The notes under the pieces: generated by a model
Database searches by the model: none
What the model was told of the DNA's origin: nothing
The model's input: only the letters and a program-made list of their open reading frames with translations
Position numbers and translations under genes: made by a program
Assembly: GCA_028281285.1 (NCBI GenBank)
Contig: JANQKF010000018.1
Location: 46,747-110,746 of the forward strand
Direction: 5' to 3'
DNA length: 64,000 bases
Origin: Cyclobacteriaceae bacterium
GTDB lineage: Bacteria; Bacteroidota; Bacteroidia; Cytophagales; Cyclobacteriaceae
Shown: positions 55,834 to 64,000 of the stretch, piece after piece
Layout: each line of letters begins with the position of its first letter
Position numbering within the stretch: the stretch's first letter is position 1

Positions 55834-57663
55834 ATGAGAGTATACATATCATACCTTTCGATAATATTTCTTCTCTCTGGCCACAGTCTTTCAGGTCAAT
55901 CGAAGGCTGATCGAAATTTGAACTATCATCGGGTAATTACCGATCTGGATACGCTAATTCAATCTGATCCGGAATATGCGTTGACACGCTTCGATTCGCT
56001 GGAAGCCTACTACGAGGACTTTTCGGGAGGCATCAAGGCATATTTTCATGCACAGCGGGAGTGGAATCATTATCGACTTGGCAACTACGGACAGGCACTC
56101 GAGGATTTGAAAATGGCTAAATCATTTTCGGAAGCGAATGACAATTATTATCTGGATGCAATTTATCTCCAGTTTGGTCATTTGTACGAGGCCATTGATA
56201 GTCTTGATCTGGCGGTTTACAATTACCAATTGGCCCTTAAATGGTCGAAAGCTCTTGGCAACCAGTCTGATTTGGTCAGTGGCTATGATGGTTTGGCTCA
56301 GGTTTATCAAGATCTTGAACTAATAGATTCAGCACGGTTTTATTTCGAAACTAGCTTGGAACTAGTGTCCCAATTGGATGACCCAATCCAAACTGCCCAA
56401 TTGAAGGGCAACTATGGCACCTTTCTGTTTGATCTTGGAGAAGTGGACAAAGCAATTACGTTCCAAAAGGAAGCCATGGAGCTTGAAGCAGCGACCTTTG
56501 ACAGCGTTTCATTGATCTTCAGTAATGCCAATCTGGGTCGATACTATTATCAACGAAACCAAAACCTGTCCAATGAGTACATTGCTACGGCTTTTACTAT
56601 TGCCGAACTTCTCAATGCCAAACGGTATTTACTAGAACTCTACGAAGGATTCGCCTTTATAGAAGAGGAGCATGGTAATTATGAAAGGGCACTCGAGTAT
56701 TTTCGGAATTTTCACAAATTCGAGAATGAGCTGGTGAATGAGGAAATGATGGACCGCGTGAAAGACTGGCAGATTACACTCGACAATCAACAAAAAGATG
56801 AGGAGATAAAATTACAAAAGGCCAGGACGCGTAATTTGATGATAACGGTCGTGATAGTAATTGCCTTAGCTTCTTGGATTATCTATTCCAATATCCAAAT
56901 CAGAAGGGTTAAACTCCAATTGGAACAGCAAAATGAAGAACTGGATCAGTTGAATGCTACTAAGGACAAGTTTTTCTCTATCATCGCACATGATCTGAGA
57001 AGTCCTATGATTGCCTTGCAAGGAGTCGGACAGAAGCTGGAATATTTCATCAGGAAAGATCGACAAGAGAAGCTGTTGGAAATGGGGACCAAGATTGATC
57101 AGTCGATTGATCAACTGAATCATCTTTTGAATAACTTGTTAAACTGGGCCACTTCACAAACAGGAGGGATTCCAAATCATCCCGAAAGGTTTGATATCCA
57201 CGATATTGTGGAGGAAAACATAGATCTCTATCAGTCATTGGCCAGAATCAAGGAAATCACGTTGGTCAATCAGGCTGAACATCTCAAGGCCTATGCCGAT
57301 TTAAACACGACATCCACTGTGATTCGAAATTTACTAAGCAATGCCATCAAGTTCACAAGACAAGGAGGACAGGTACTCATTAAAACTGAAAAGGAAGATG
57401 GTTACTCCAAAATCATGATTATTGATGAGGGACCTGGCATGGGTGATGATACCAAGAAATCGCTATTCACAGAGGACATAAAATCCATTTCAGGTAGTGG
57501 TGGGGAAAAAGGGTTTGGCCTGGGGCTCAAGCTTTGCAAAGAGTTTGTAGAGATGGCCAGAGGCTCCATATTTGTAGAAAGCAAGGAAGGTTTTGGCTCT
57601 ACATTCATAGTCCGATTACCAAGTCGTCCTGCAGCGATATCCAGGGATATGGAAGTGGCATAA
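55834..57663 (+). CDS. TPR-sensor histidine kinase (kinase 3)
   Basis: 609 residues. A signal peptide (MRVYISYLSIIFLLSGHSLSG) precedes a TPR-like periplasmic sensor (about 25-320; QREWNHYRLGNYGQALEDLK and ALEYFRNFHKFENEL), one TM (about 328-350), HisKA with H386 and the HATPase (RNLLSNAIKFTRQGG, DEGPGMG, GFGLGLKLCKEF). Its HisKA region differs from kinase 2 at only about three positions over some 75 residues. It begins 7 bp after kinase 2 and is followed by the response-regulator gene after a 116-bp gap. Confidence 0.9.
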   Translation: MRVYISYLSIIFLLSGHSLSGQSKADRNLNYHRVITDLDTLIQSDPEYALTRFDSLEAYYEDFSGGIKAYFHAQREWNHYRLGNYGQALEDLKMAKSFSEANDNYYLDAIYLQFGHLYEAIDSLDLAVYNYQLALKWSKALGNQSDLVSGYDGLAQVYQDLELIDSARFYFETSLELVSQLDDPIQTAQLKGNYGTFLFDLGEVDKAITFQKEAMELEAATFDSVSLIFSNANLGRYYYQRNQNLSNEYIATAFTIAELLNAKRYLLELYEGFAFIEEEHGNYERALEYFRNFHKFENELVNEEMMDRVKDWQITLDNQQKDEEIKLQKARTRNLMITVVIVIALASWIIYSNIQIRRVKLQLEQQNEELDQLNATKDKFFSIIAHDLRSPMIALQGVGQKLEYFIRKDRQEKLLEMGTKIDQSIDQLNHLLNNLLNWATSQTGGIPNHPERFDIHDIVEENIDLYQSLARIKEITLVNQAEHLKAYADLNTTSTVIRNLLSNAIKFTRQGGQVLIKTEKEDGYSKIMIIDEGPGMGDDTKKSLFTEDIKSISGSGGEKGFGLGLKLCKEFVEMARGSIFVESKEGFGSTFIVRLPSRPAAISRDMEVA

Positions 57664-57779
57664 ACCACTATTTCCATAACGGATTAGACGATTCAAGGAC
57701 TTTATGAATAAAAGCTTTTCATTGTCTCCCTTAATTGATATTCTCCGTAATTTGTATTGGTCCCTAACCACGATAGTTT

Positions 57780-58508
57780 ATGAACGTCCTCATTGTTGAA
57801 GATGAACCCAATTATGCCGATACACTGGAAATGTTTGTCGATGAATTGGGCTATACTATCTCAGGCATTGCAGGAGAAGGAAAAGAGGCTAAGAACCTGT
57901 TTAAATCTGCCAGACCCGATTTGGTTTTAATGGACATCAATCTGGAAGGCGAAATCACGGGAATTGATTTGGCCAGAGATTTTCAGACGTCCCATCCAAC
58001 ACCAATTATTTTCATTACCTCTTTTGACGATAAAGAGACATTTCAAAAAGCAAAAGAAACCGCACCACATGCATATCTGATCAAACCCTTCGATCCGGAG
58101 GCTTTGGAAAGGAGTATGGAACTTGCATTACAACGTGCTCACTCTTCAGATGAAAAAGTTTTTGAAGAAGATGATAATGTAGTATTAGCCAAAGACTCTT
58201 TTTTTGTTAAGGAGCGCAATCGTCTGGTCAAAATTAAGATTGCAGAAATCTTGTGGATAGAAGTGGAGGACAAGTATTGTATTCTTCATGTCAATGACCG
58301 CAAATACGTTTTGAGACAATCACTGAAAGATCTGGCGGTCAAGCTGGATTCCTCAATATTCGTTCAAACTCATCGCTCTTTCATTGTCAATGCCAATGAG
58401 ATCGATGATATCGACTATCATACCTATGTAGTAAGAATTCACGGAACGGAAGTCCCTTTGGGTAAGTCGTATAAGGACGATCTGATTCAGCGATTGCAAA
58501 TGCTTTAG
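57780..58508 (+). CDS. LytTR response regulator
   Basis: 242 residues: a receiver domain (1-120) with D8/D9-type acidic pocket, phosphoacceptor D52 (LMDINL), T80 and K102 all present, then a LytTR DNA-binding domain (about 145-240; KERNRLVKIKIAEILWIEVEDKYCILHV, LAVKLDSSIFVQTHRSFIVNANEIDDI, PLGKSYKDDL). It is the only regulator next to three kinases sharing the same phosphoacceptor sequence, so it is their likely common partner. A shared 29-bp box lies upstream of the two following genes and is a candidate target. Confidence 0.93.
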   Translation: MNVLIVEDEPNYADTLEMFVDELGYTISGIAGEGKEAKNLFKSARPDLVLMDINLEGEITGIDLARDFQTSHPTPIIFITSFDDKETFQKAKETAPHAYLIKPFDPEALERSMELALQRAHSSDEKVFEEDDNVVLAKDSFFVKERNRLVKIKIAEILWIEVEDKYCILHVNDRKYVLRQSLKDLAVKLDSSIFVQTHRSFIVNANEIDDIDYHTYVVRIHGTEVPLGKSYKDDLIQRLQML

Positions 58509-58530
58509 AAAGTTTCAAGCTTATGGCTCC

Positions 58531-58578
58531 AAGCTGCAAGGGAGAGTTTTGTCTCTTGAGGCTTGCCGCTTGTAGCTT
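58531..58578. repeat. Imperfect palindromic intergenic element
   Basis: AAGCTGCAAG (58531-58540) pairs with CTTGTAGCTT (58569-58578), 9 of 10, with a partly paired interior (GGGAGAG/TCTCTTG). Sequences of this AAGCTGCAAG style recur between genes in some Bacteroidota genomes, so it may be a REP-like repeat; only one copy is in the window. It could also end the regulator transcript. Confidence 0.4.
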
Positions 58579-58594
58579 ATAACCTCACACTCCG

Positions 58595-58623
58595 CACCCA
58601 AAATCCAGCCATTCACGCACATT
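58595..58623 (+). promoter_or_regulatory. Candidate LytTR box A
   Basis: The block starts CACCCAAAAT and ends TTCACGCACATT; it is identical to box B (59681-59709) at 25 of 29 positions with the same internal length. The two ends look like a direct repeat (CACCCAAAAT and CACGCACATT), as expected for a regulator that binds tandem half-sites. It lies 70 bp before the YiiX-like gene. Confidence 0.6.
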
Positions 58624-58693
58624 TTCTCTTTCGGCATTTGTATATTAATGTACTTCCGCCCTAACGATTCACTCACTATTTAACCTCATTAAT

Positions 58694-59593
58694 ATGATCG
58701 ATTTTGATAAGTTACCTCAATTACAAGAGTCTGATCTTCAGATTGGCGACATTCTCATTTATGAATATCCTCCATTTGACCCGAACCGACTGGCCGAAAT
58801 CATCGAAGATCCGAAAATCGAGGGATGGTATAATAAAATGATGGCTTATGCCTGGTATTTGATTCATTTTGCGATTCCCTGGTGTGATCCCGGAAAGGAT
58901 AGAACCCACTACAAACGCTTCTATCATGCCGCAGTTTGGGGGAATGTAGATATCTCTCGTGATACCAAATCCCCGGATGCCGATTTCCAAAATCGAATTG
59001 TAGAGGCCGGCCCTGGAGGAACGCTCCAAGACTCACTTGACAAGTCATTGAAAAGCAGAGGTGTACAGAATATCTATGTCTGTCGCTATAAGGATAGAGA
59101 TGCCGATTTTTTGTATAAAATCAATGAGCAGATCAGAAAATTTTACAATGATACAGATCTTGAATACTCGTATGAGACGGCTTGGTTATTGTCAGTCATG
59201 TGTTCATTACGATACAAGGACGGTACCCTAAGAGAAATGCTGGAAGAGCATTTTAGCAAAGAGACTGCCTTGGTAATTGTGTTAATGATTAGGATGCTGA
59301 TCAATCATTATCAGGAAAAGCATCAGGATAAAATGATAGCATGCTCTACTTTGGTGGCTATGATTTTCTATGACACCGAAAAATATGAAATCCAAGTAGA
59401 TCCGTTTGAGGCAAATACCCCAATTAATATTCCACCGGATTTTGAAATGGATTTAAGTCAATTGATGCCAATGTCTATAGAGAAGGACGAGCCCTATGAG
59501 AAAATGGAGGTGGGAGAAGTTTTTGTGACTCCTCGACAGTTGTTTGAGTCCTCGAGTGTTGAATGTATCGGATATATGCATCATAGAGACTGA
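58694..59593 (+). CDS. Permuted papain-fold (YiiX/NlpC-P60-like) protein
   Basis: 299 residues, no signal peptide. The order of motifs suits the circularly permuted papain fold: early QIGDILIYEYPP, then catalytic-type H78 in FYHAAVWGNVD, and later C217 in IACSTLVAMIFYD, so His precedes Cys. Such proteins include lipid- or peptide-bond hydrolases and transferases. Residues about 225-299 form an acidic tail (FEANTPINIPPDFEMDLSQLMP). It sits between the LytTR regulator and the giant surface protein and shares with the latter a 29-bp upstream box, suggesting it acts in the same process. Substrate unknown. Confidence 0.65.
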   Translation: MIDFDKLPQLQESDLQIGDILIYEYPPFDPNRLAEIIEDPKIEGWYNKMMAYAWYLIHFAIPWCDPGKDRTHYKRFYHAAVWGNVDISRDTKSPDADFQNRIVEAGPGGTLQDSLDKSLKSRGVQNIYVCRYKDRDADFLYKINEQIRKFYNDTDLEYSYETAWLLSVMCSLRYKDGTLREMLEEHFSKETALVIVLMIRMLINHYQEKHQDKMIACSTLVAMIFYDTEKYEIQVDPFEANTPINIPPDFEMDLSQLMPMSIEKDEPYEKMEVGEVFVTPRQLFESSSVECIGYMHHRD

Positions 59594-59614
59594 AAAATAA
59601 CAGATCAAAGTTGA

Positions 59615-59642
59615 AGCCAGTCCCCAACAGGACTGGCTTTTA
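59615..59642 (+). terminator. Terminator after the YiiX-like gene
   Basis: AGCCAGTCC (59615-59623) pairs with GGACTGGCT (59630-59638), followed by TTTTAT. It separates the YiiX-like gene from the giant surface-protein gene, so the latter needs its own promoter. Confidence 0.85.
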
Positions 59643-59680
59643 TATTGAATTCCGACTAATTCCTCTATCTAAATAGTTTA

Positions 59681-59709
59681 CACCCAAAATTCCGCTGTTC
59701 ACGCACATT
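59681..59709 (+). promoter_or_regulatory. Candidate LytTR box B
   Basis: Begins CACCCAAAAT and ends TTCACGCACATT, 25/29 identical to box A (58595-58623). It lies 55 bp before the giant surface-protein gene, downstream of the terminator. Confidence 0.6.
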
Positions 59710-59764
59710 ACCCCCTTCAGCGCACTTAAATCAAGGACTTTCATACTGATTTAAACTCTGTGCC

Positions 59765-62700
59765 ATGAAGTGTGTAAGACAAAATTCCTACGTAATCTTA
59801 ATTGCATTCATCCTGTTTTCCTTGCTCAGCAGCGAGACATTTGGATCGGATGATAAGACGAAACCTGGATCATCTATGACAGATGATACTGTCCAACCGG
59901 TTGTTGGTAGCGAAGAATCCTGTTCATTGACAGCAGTCAGCTGTAACCCAAGCTTTACAGGCCATCAGGCTTTTTTCCAGTTAGGTATTAAAAGAGTTGT
60001 TTTTGGTACAATAGATAATAGCACAAGTGTTCCTGGTCAGGGAGATCCGACATTGCACGATTTTACGTGTACGCACCAGGCTACCATTACTGCCGGTGTA
60101 CCAGAATCCATTAGCGTAACCAACTTTACCCATAACCAGGAAGATGTAAAAGTTTACATCGACTATAACAATGATGGGGATTTCACCGATGCAGGTGAAC
60201 TGGCATTCAGTAGTGACCAAAAGACTTCACATACCGGAACCATAACAGCCCCGCTGACCGCGACCAATAATACAGTTTTAAGAATGAGGGTTTTGTCTGA
60301 TTTCTTTGACAATGGAATAGCAAGCCCATGTGAAAATATTGATTTTGGTCAGGTAGAAGAGTATGGGGTCACCGTGCTTGTACCAGTCATTTCGGGCACC
60401 ACTTCAGGTCAAGCTGTAGACGATGAATCGACTATAGACCCATTTACTGGAGTGGTATTGACCATACAGACTGACCCTAGTGTTACAGCAACAATTACGC
60501 TGGACGACAATGCCAAAGGAACCCTATCCGGTATCGATCTTTCAGGTACAGGCCCATATACTATTGCAAGTAAATCACTGGCAGACATGCAGGCCACTAT
60601 TCGCGCACTAACCTTTACACCAACAACCAACCGTAGTGCCAATACTGAGACTACCACTTTTACCATTAGTATCAACGATGGATCAACAACAAGTAATGAT
60701 TCCAATACAACGGTTATCTCCAGCGCTGTTGGACCAAATATCACGGCCATAAGCATCCCAAATACCGCCATGAATATTGGTGATGTTGTAACCGCCACAA
60801 TTACGGTCGACAGCGATACAGATGACTATACTTCCGGATCCGGAGGAATCAGTGGAACGATCGGAGGTTTTGCTCTAGGAAGTTTGTCGAGAACAAATGC
60901 AACCACCTATACAGCAACATTTACAATCACCAATGGAGGGACTGATGTGGCAGCAGGAAGCGATATTCCAGTGAGTGTTACGTTGACAGATTCGGGTGGT
61001 AAAGCTGGTAATACTTTTGGCACGGCCATCAGTCAGGCAAGTGATCCTATAACAGCCAATAATGTGGCGCCTACTGCCTCAAATGTCTCCTTTTCGGGAA
61101 CACTTGCAGTCGGCCAATTGCTTACCGGTAGCTATACCTATGCGGATAACGAGTCCGACCCGGAAAGTGGTACAACCTTTAAATGGTATCGCTCTGAAGA
61201 TAATGCTAGTACCAACAAGACAGCCATTGCGGGGGCGACTAGCCAGACCTACACCTTAACCAGTGATGATGCTGGTCAATACATCAGTTTCGAAGTCACA
61301 CCGAATGATGGTAATTCTGCCGGTGCTGCGGTTGAAAGCAGCAGACAACTCTTGCCATTGATTGTAACCGGCATCACTCGACAGGATCCTTCCGATGCCA
61401 ATATAAACTATACCCAGAGCCCGACTTTCCGGGTAGCCTTTAACGGACCAGCGGGTGATGTGAATATGGATGATTTCACACTAAATTCTACGGTCGGAGG
61501 TACAATTGCTTCAGTCACTGCTGTTGGGAGCAATAATTATGACATTAACATCAATAACCTGAATAATGCAGATGGTACCATTGAACTTCAGGTGAAAGGG
61601 GTGGATGGGGCCTCTGGCACAAACGATATTGCGGCACTGTTTGGCTTTGACAACGGAGCAGCGGCACACCAGCAAACCACAGAAAACGACTATCTAAACC
61701 AGGACTTAATAGGTCAGTCTTTTCAGGCTGCAAGTAGCAATTTTCTTACTGCCTTTACCTTATTTCCAAAAGCCGGGAATCATACCTTTTCCGGAACGGC
61801 CCGACTCCGTATTGTAGAAGGGAATGACGGTTCTGATATCAATCAGATCAACGATGCCGATAATCTACTTTTTGAAGAGACCATTAACATCTCCAACAGC
61901 ACGGACGCTGCAGGACAAACTTTTAGCCTGACTAGCCCTACAAAACTAACATCAGGGACCACTTATAGTATTGTCCTGGATAATTTTACCGGTACCGGAG
62001 ACCGCGCTTTTGAAGCGCATACCACGGGATCTTTGGCAAATGGCAGAGCCTTTTTCACTAACTCTAACAACTCTAGTCATGCTGCCTTCGATTTTAAGAT
62101 TGATATTTTTGAGGGTACTGCCAATACCGGGGAAGCGCTAGCCAACACAGCTCCGGGTACCAAGGAGACTTATTCGGTCAGATCGAATGTAGCGCCAACA
62201 GCATCGAACCTTAGTCTACCTAATACTTTGAATTCGCAGCAGGCCATTACCCCGAGCTATACCTTTACAGATGGAGATAACGACACTGAAAACGGTTCTA
62301 CATTCCGTTGGTTCATTGCTGATGACAATACGGGTACGAACAAGATGGAAATAACCGGAGCGACTGGCAATACCTATACGCCAAAAAGTAATGAGGTTGG
62401 CAAATTCATCAGCTTTGAAGTGACACCTCACGATGGCATAGAAGCTGGAAATGCAGTAGAGAGTGCTCTCCAGGGACCTCTGACAGCCTTGGTAATTACG
62501 GGAGAAAAGATTGTTTTTGATATTTCAGGTACAGCTGAGGCAGGTGATGTGTACACCATCACCATCAACAGCACGGACGTTACCTATACGGTTCAAAGTG
62601 CCAGTACTAACACTATTTTAAACGGTATCGTAGCAGCTATCAATAACGCTGGCGGTTCCGGAGTCTCAGGTAATGCCACTGTGGCTTCCACTGTGACTGC

Positions 62701-64000
62701 CACGACCAACGGAACCAGTAATGTGACTGTTTCCACCCAGACAGCTGGGACCAGTTTTACGCTCTCAGTAAAAACCTTTAATGGTGCTCCTGGCGGTACG
62801 CAAGTCAGCAGAGTGACCTGGTACTTTACTTCTAACGGAACTGATAGTGGGAGTTATACCAAGCCAAGCGCGGGAGATGTGGTTTTTATTGTCATCAATG
62901 GAAACACGGTCAATTACACAGTACAGGCAAGTGACATTGTAAACAGTGGAAGTAATCAGAACAGAGAGACTAATCACAATATTGGAGCAGGCATACGAGA
63001 TGCTATCAATGCGGATGGGACAGTCAATCAGATAGTGACTGCTTCAAACTTTAGTAGCTCTTCATCCACGGCACTGGGTGATACAAACCAGACTGCCATT
63101 ACCGTGACAGGAAATACCGGTGGTGTGGCCTTTACATTTAGTGGTGGATTTACAGGAAGTACGCCAACCAATTTTGGTACGGTAGGTTCACAAACAGCGA
63201 TCACTACCTCTACGGATGATCAACAATTAACCGTGAATGAAGTGCCCACGGCAACGCAGGTAAGTGTTTCAGGTAATTCTGTATTGGCTGCTGAATTGGT
63301 GTCATCTTTTACTTATACTCATCCGGATAACACGGCTCAGAGCGGAACAGTCTATGCCTGGTTCAGGTCAAATGATGATTCCGGAACAGGTAAAACGGCC
63401 ATAGCAGGAGAAACTTCCAGTACTTATACTGTGGCCGCTGAAGATGATGGTAAATACATAAGCGTAAGAGTTACACCAGGAGATGGTACTGGACTGGGAG
63501 AGTCAGTAGAAAGTGCATTAAAGACCATTGACTTGACCAAACCAACGGTAACCATTACCAGCGATGCGAGTGACCCACAAAGTGGAGCTTTCACGGTTAC
63601 CTTTACCTTCTCAGAAGATGTGACTGGCTTTGCTTCGGATGATATTAGTGTAGGAAATGGAGCTGTGAGTAATTTCCAATCAACGAGTGACAAAGTTTAC
63701 ACCGCTACCATTACACCATCAGCCGATGGAGATGTTACAATTGATGTCGCTGCTGACAAAGCCCAGGATGCAGTTGGGAATAACAATACTGCTGCTACTC
63801 AGCTAAGCGTTGATAATGACGAAACCAAACCAACCGTCACGATTACCAGTGATGCCGGTGATCCACAGAGTGGGGCATTTACGGCTACTTTTACTTTTTC
63901 TGAAGATGTAACTGGTTTTACATCGGATGATATTGATGTAGGGAATGGAGCAGCAAGCAACTTCAATGCTACCAGTGCCACCGTGTACACAGCAACGATT
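59765..64000 (+). CDS. Giant repeat-rich secreted/surface protein, N-terminal part
   Basis: Open from ATG 59765 to the window end: 1412 codons without stop, so the gene continues. The signal peptide (MKCVRQNSYVILIAFILFSLLSS) is followed by a GEVED domain (about 105-205; VYIDYNNDGDF and FGQVEEYGVTV). Then come cadherin/Ig-like domains: a repeat related to SYTYADNESDPESGTTFKWY occurs three times (about 61059, 62187 and 63235), and a 96-residue Ig-like repeat (KPTVTITSDA) occurs at 63539 and again at 63827, a 288-bp period. An anchor-like segment with FTLFPKAGNHTFSG lies at about 660-780. The composition is Thr/Ser/Asp/Asn-rich. It is probably an adhesin or matrix protein exported via T9SS, whose sorting domain would be beyond the window. 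Preceded by box B. Confidence 0.9.
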   Translation, partial: MKCVRQNSYVILIAFILFSLLSSETFGSDDKTKPGSSMTDDTVQPVVGSEESCSLTAVSCNPSFTGHQAFFQLGIKRVVFGTIDNSTSVPGQGDPTLHDFTCTHQATITAGVPESISVTNFTHNQEDVKVYIDYNNDGDFTDAGELAFSSDQKTSHTGTITAPLTATNNTVLRMRVLSDFFDNGIASPCENIDFGQVEEYGVTVLVPVISGTTSGQAVDDESTIDPFTGVVLTIQTDPSVTATITLDDNAKGTLSGIDLSGTGPYTIASKSLADMQATIRALTFTPTTNRSANTETTTFTISINDGSTTSNDSNTTVISSAVGPNITAISIPNTAMNIGDVVTATITVDSDTDDYTSGSGGISGTIGGFALGSLSRTNATTYTATFTITNGGTDVAAGSDIPVSVTLTDSGGKAGNTFGTAISQASDPITANNVAPTASNVSFSGTLAVGQLLTGSYTYADNESDPESGTTFKWYRSEDNASTNKTAIAGATSQTYTLTSDDAGQYISFEVTPNDGNSAGAAVESSRQLLPLIVTGITRQDPSDANINYTQSPTFRVAFNGPAGDVNMDDFTLNSTVGGTIASVTAVGSNNYDININNLNNADGTIELQVKGVDGASGTNDIAALFGFDNGAAAHQQTTENDYLNQDLIGQSFQAASSNFLTAFTLFPKAGNHTFSGTARLRIVEGNDGSDINQINDADNLLFEETINISNSTDAAGQTFSLTSPTKLTSGTTYSIVLDNFTGTGDRAFEAHTTGSLANGRAFFTNSNNSSHAAFDFKIDIFEGTANTGEALANTAPGTKETYSVRSNVAPTASNLSLPNTLNSQQAITPSYTFTDGDNDTENGSTFRWFIADDNTGTNKMEITGATGNTYTPKSNEVGKFISFEVTPHDGIEAGNAVESALQGPLTALVITGEKIVFDISGTAEAGDVYTITINSTDVTYTVQSASTNTILNGIVAAINNAGGSGVSGNATVASTVTATTNGTSNVTVSTQTAGTSFTLSVKTFNGAPGGTQVSRVTWYFTSNGTDSGSYTKPSAGDVVFIVINGNTVNYTVQASDIVNSGSNQNRETNHNIGAGIRDAINADGTVNQIVTASNFSSSSSTALGDTNQTAITVTGNTGGVAFTFSGGFTGSTPTNFGTVGSQTAITTSTDDQQLTVNEVPTATQVSVSGNSVLAAELVSSFTYTHPDNTAQSGTVYAWFRSNDDSGTGKTAIAGETSSTYTVAAEDDGKYISVRVTPGDGTGLGESVESALKTIDLTKPTVTITSDASDPQSGAFTVTFTFSEDVTGFASDDISVGNGAVSNFQSTSDKVYTATITPSADGDVTIDVAADKAQDAVGNNNTAATQLSVDNDETKPTVTITSDAGDPQSGAFTATFTFSEDVTGFTSDDIDVGNGAASNFNATSATVYTATI

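Noticed and set aside
58595..59709. The two 29-bp boxes as insertion-sequence ends or CRISPR repeats
   Set aside because: Only two copies, both in the same orientation at similar distances before start codons, with an intact gene and terminator between them and no transposase.
60409..60798. Several minus-strand frames (for example 129 aa) across the giant surface-protein gene
   Set aside because: They mirror Thr/Val-rich repeats of the long plus-strand frame, which stays open for 4.2 kb and has a signal peptide and GEVED domain.
63539..64000. 288-bp repeats as an assembly duplication
   Set aside because: The two units differ at many positions, mostly in codon third bases, so they are true tandem protein repeats.

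Overview
The window looks like a chromosomal segment of a marine-type member of the Bacteroidota, most likely order Cytophagales (Roseivirga/Reichenbachiella-like; the genus is a guess). Support comes from several independent signs. There is a short primary sigma factor without region 1.1, and promoters of the Bacteroidota TTTG-N20-TAnnTTTG form precede tRNA-Met and rpsO. Shine-Dalgarno sequences are almost absent. Typical families are present: a DUF5686 outer-membrane protein, the bacillithiol deacetylase BshB1, PIG-L/SSS pairs, GEVED-type surface proteins and TPR histidine kinases. No phage, IS element, rRNA operon or CRISPR array was seen.

Layout. 1-1109 is the end of a DUF5686 outer-membrane protein. 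1237-4491 is the translation cluster thrS-infC-rpmI-rplT. It carries a hairpin before thrS that resembles the tRNA-Thr anticodon arm, and infC probably starts at ATC behind a rare strong Shine-Dalgarno sequence. 4617-5131 holds tRNA-Met(CAT) and a small GIY-YIG nuclease gene bounded by an exact 42-bp duplication of the tRNA 3' end plus terminator. 5235-16529 is mostly housekeeping: START-like protein, LptF/G-type permease, rpsO-pnp, rpoD, trxB, bshB1, pdxH, YqgE, a DUF349 protein and tRNA-Thr(TGT). 16717-20510 is an operon for a probable exported sugar dehydrogenase (TIM-barrel protein, GMC subunit, Tat-exported small subunit, rhodanese lipoprotein). 20635-22923 holds a membrane AraC regulator and an S41 peptidase.

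23313-35946 is the branched-chain amino acid locus, ilvD-ilvB-ilvN-ilvC and leuA-leuC-leuD-leuB. It is split by about 3.4 kb of accessory genes: a 3-TM protein with an overlapping 35-aa ORF, a GPP34 protein, and a helical-repeat protein on the opposite strand. 36073-39700 is a FtsX/MacB-type permease, its PadR regulator and a membrane cytochrome c. 39781-47606 holds mixed secreted proteins, a second membrane AraC regulator, YebC, a GH20 hexosaminidase and surface lipoproteins. 47798-52181 is a coupled trio: a large PIG-L deacetylase, a 45-aa one-helix membrane protein and a sodium:solute symporter.

52309-64000 looks like one signalling and surface unit. Three adjacent histidine kinases have different sensor parts but nearly identical phosphoacceptor domains. 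They are followed by one LytTR response regulator, a permuted papain-fold (YiiX-like) protein and a giant repeat-containing secreted protein that runs off the window. The last two genes share a 29-bp upstream box (25/29 identical, the same spacing inside it). I infer that this box is the LytTR target, making a three-sensor, one-regulator circuit controlling a cell-surface adhesin-like protein.
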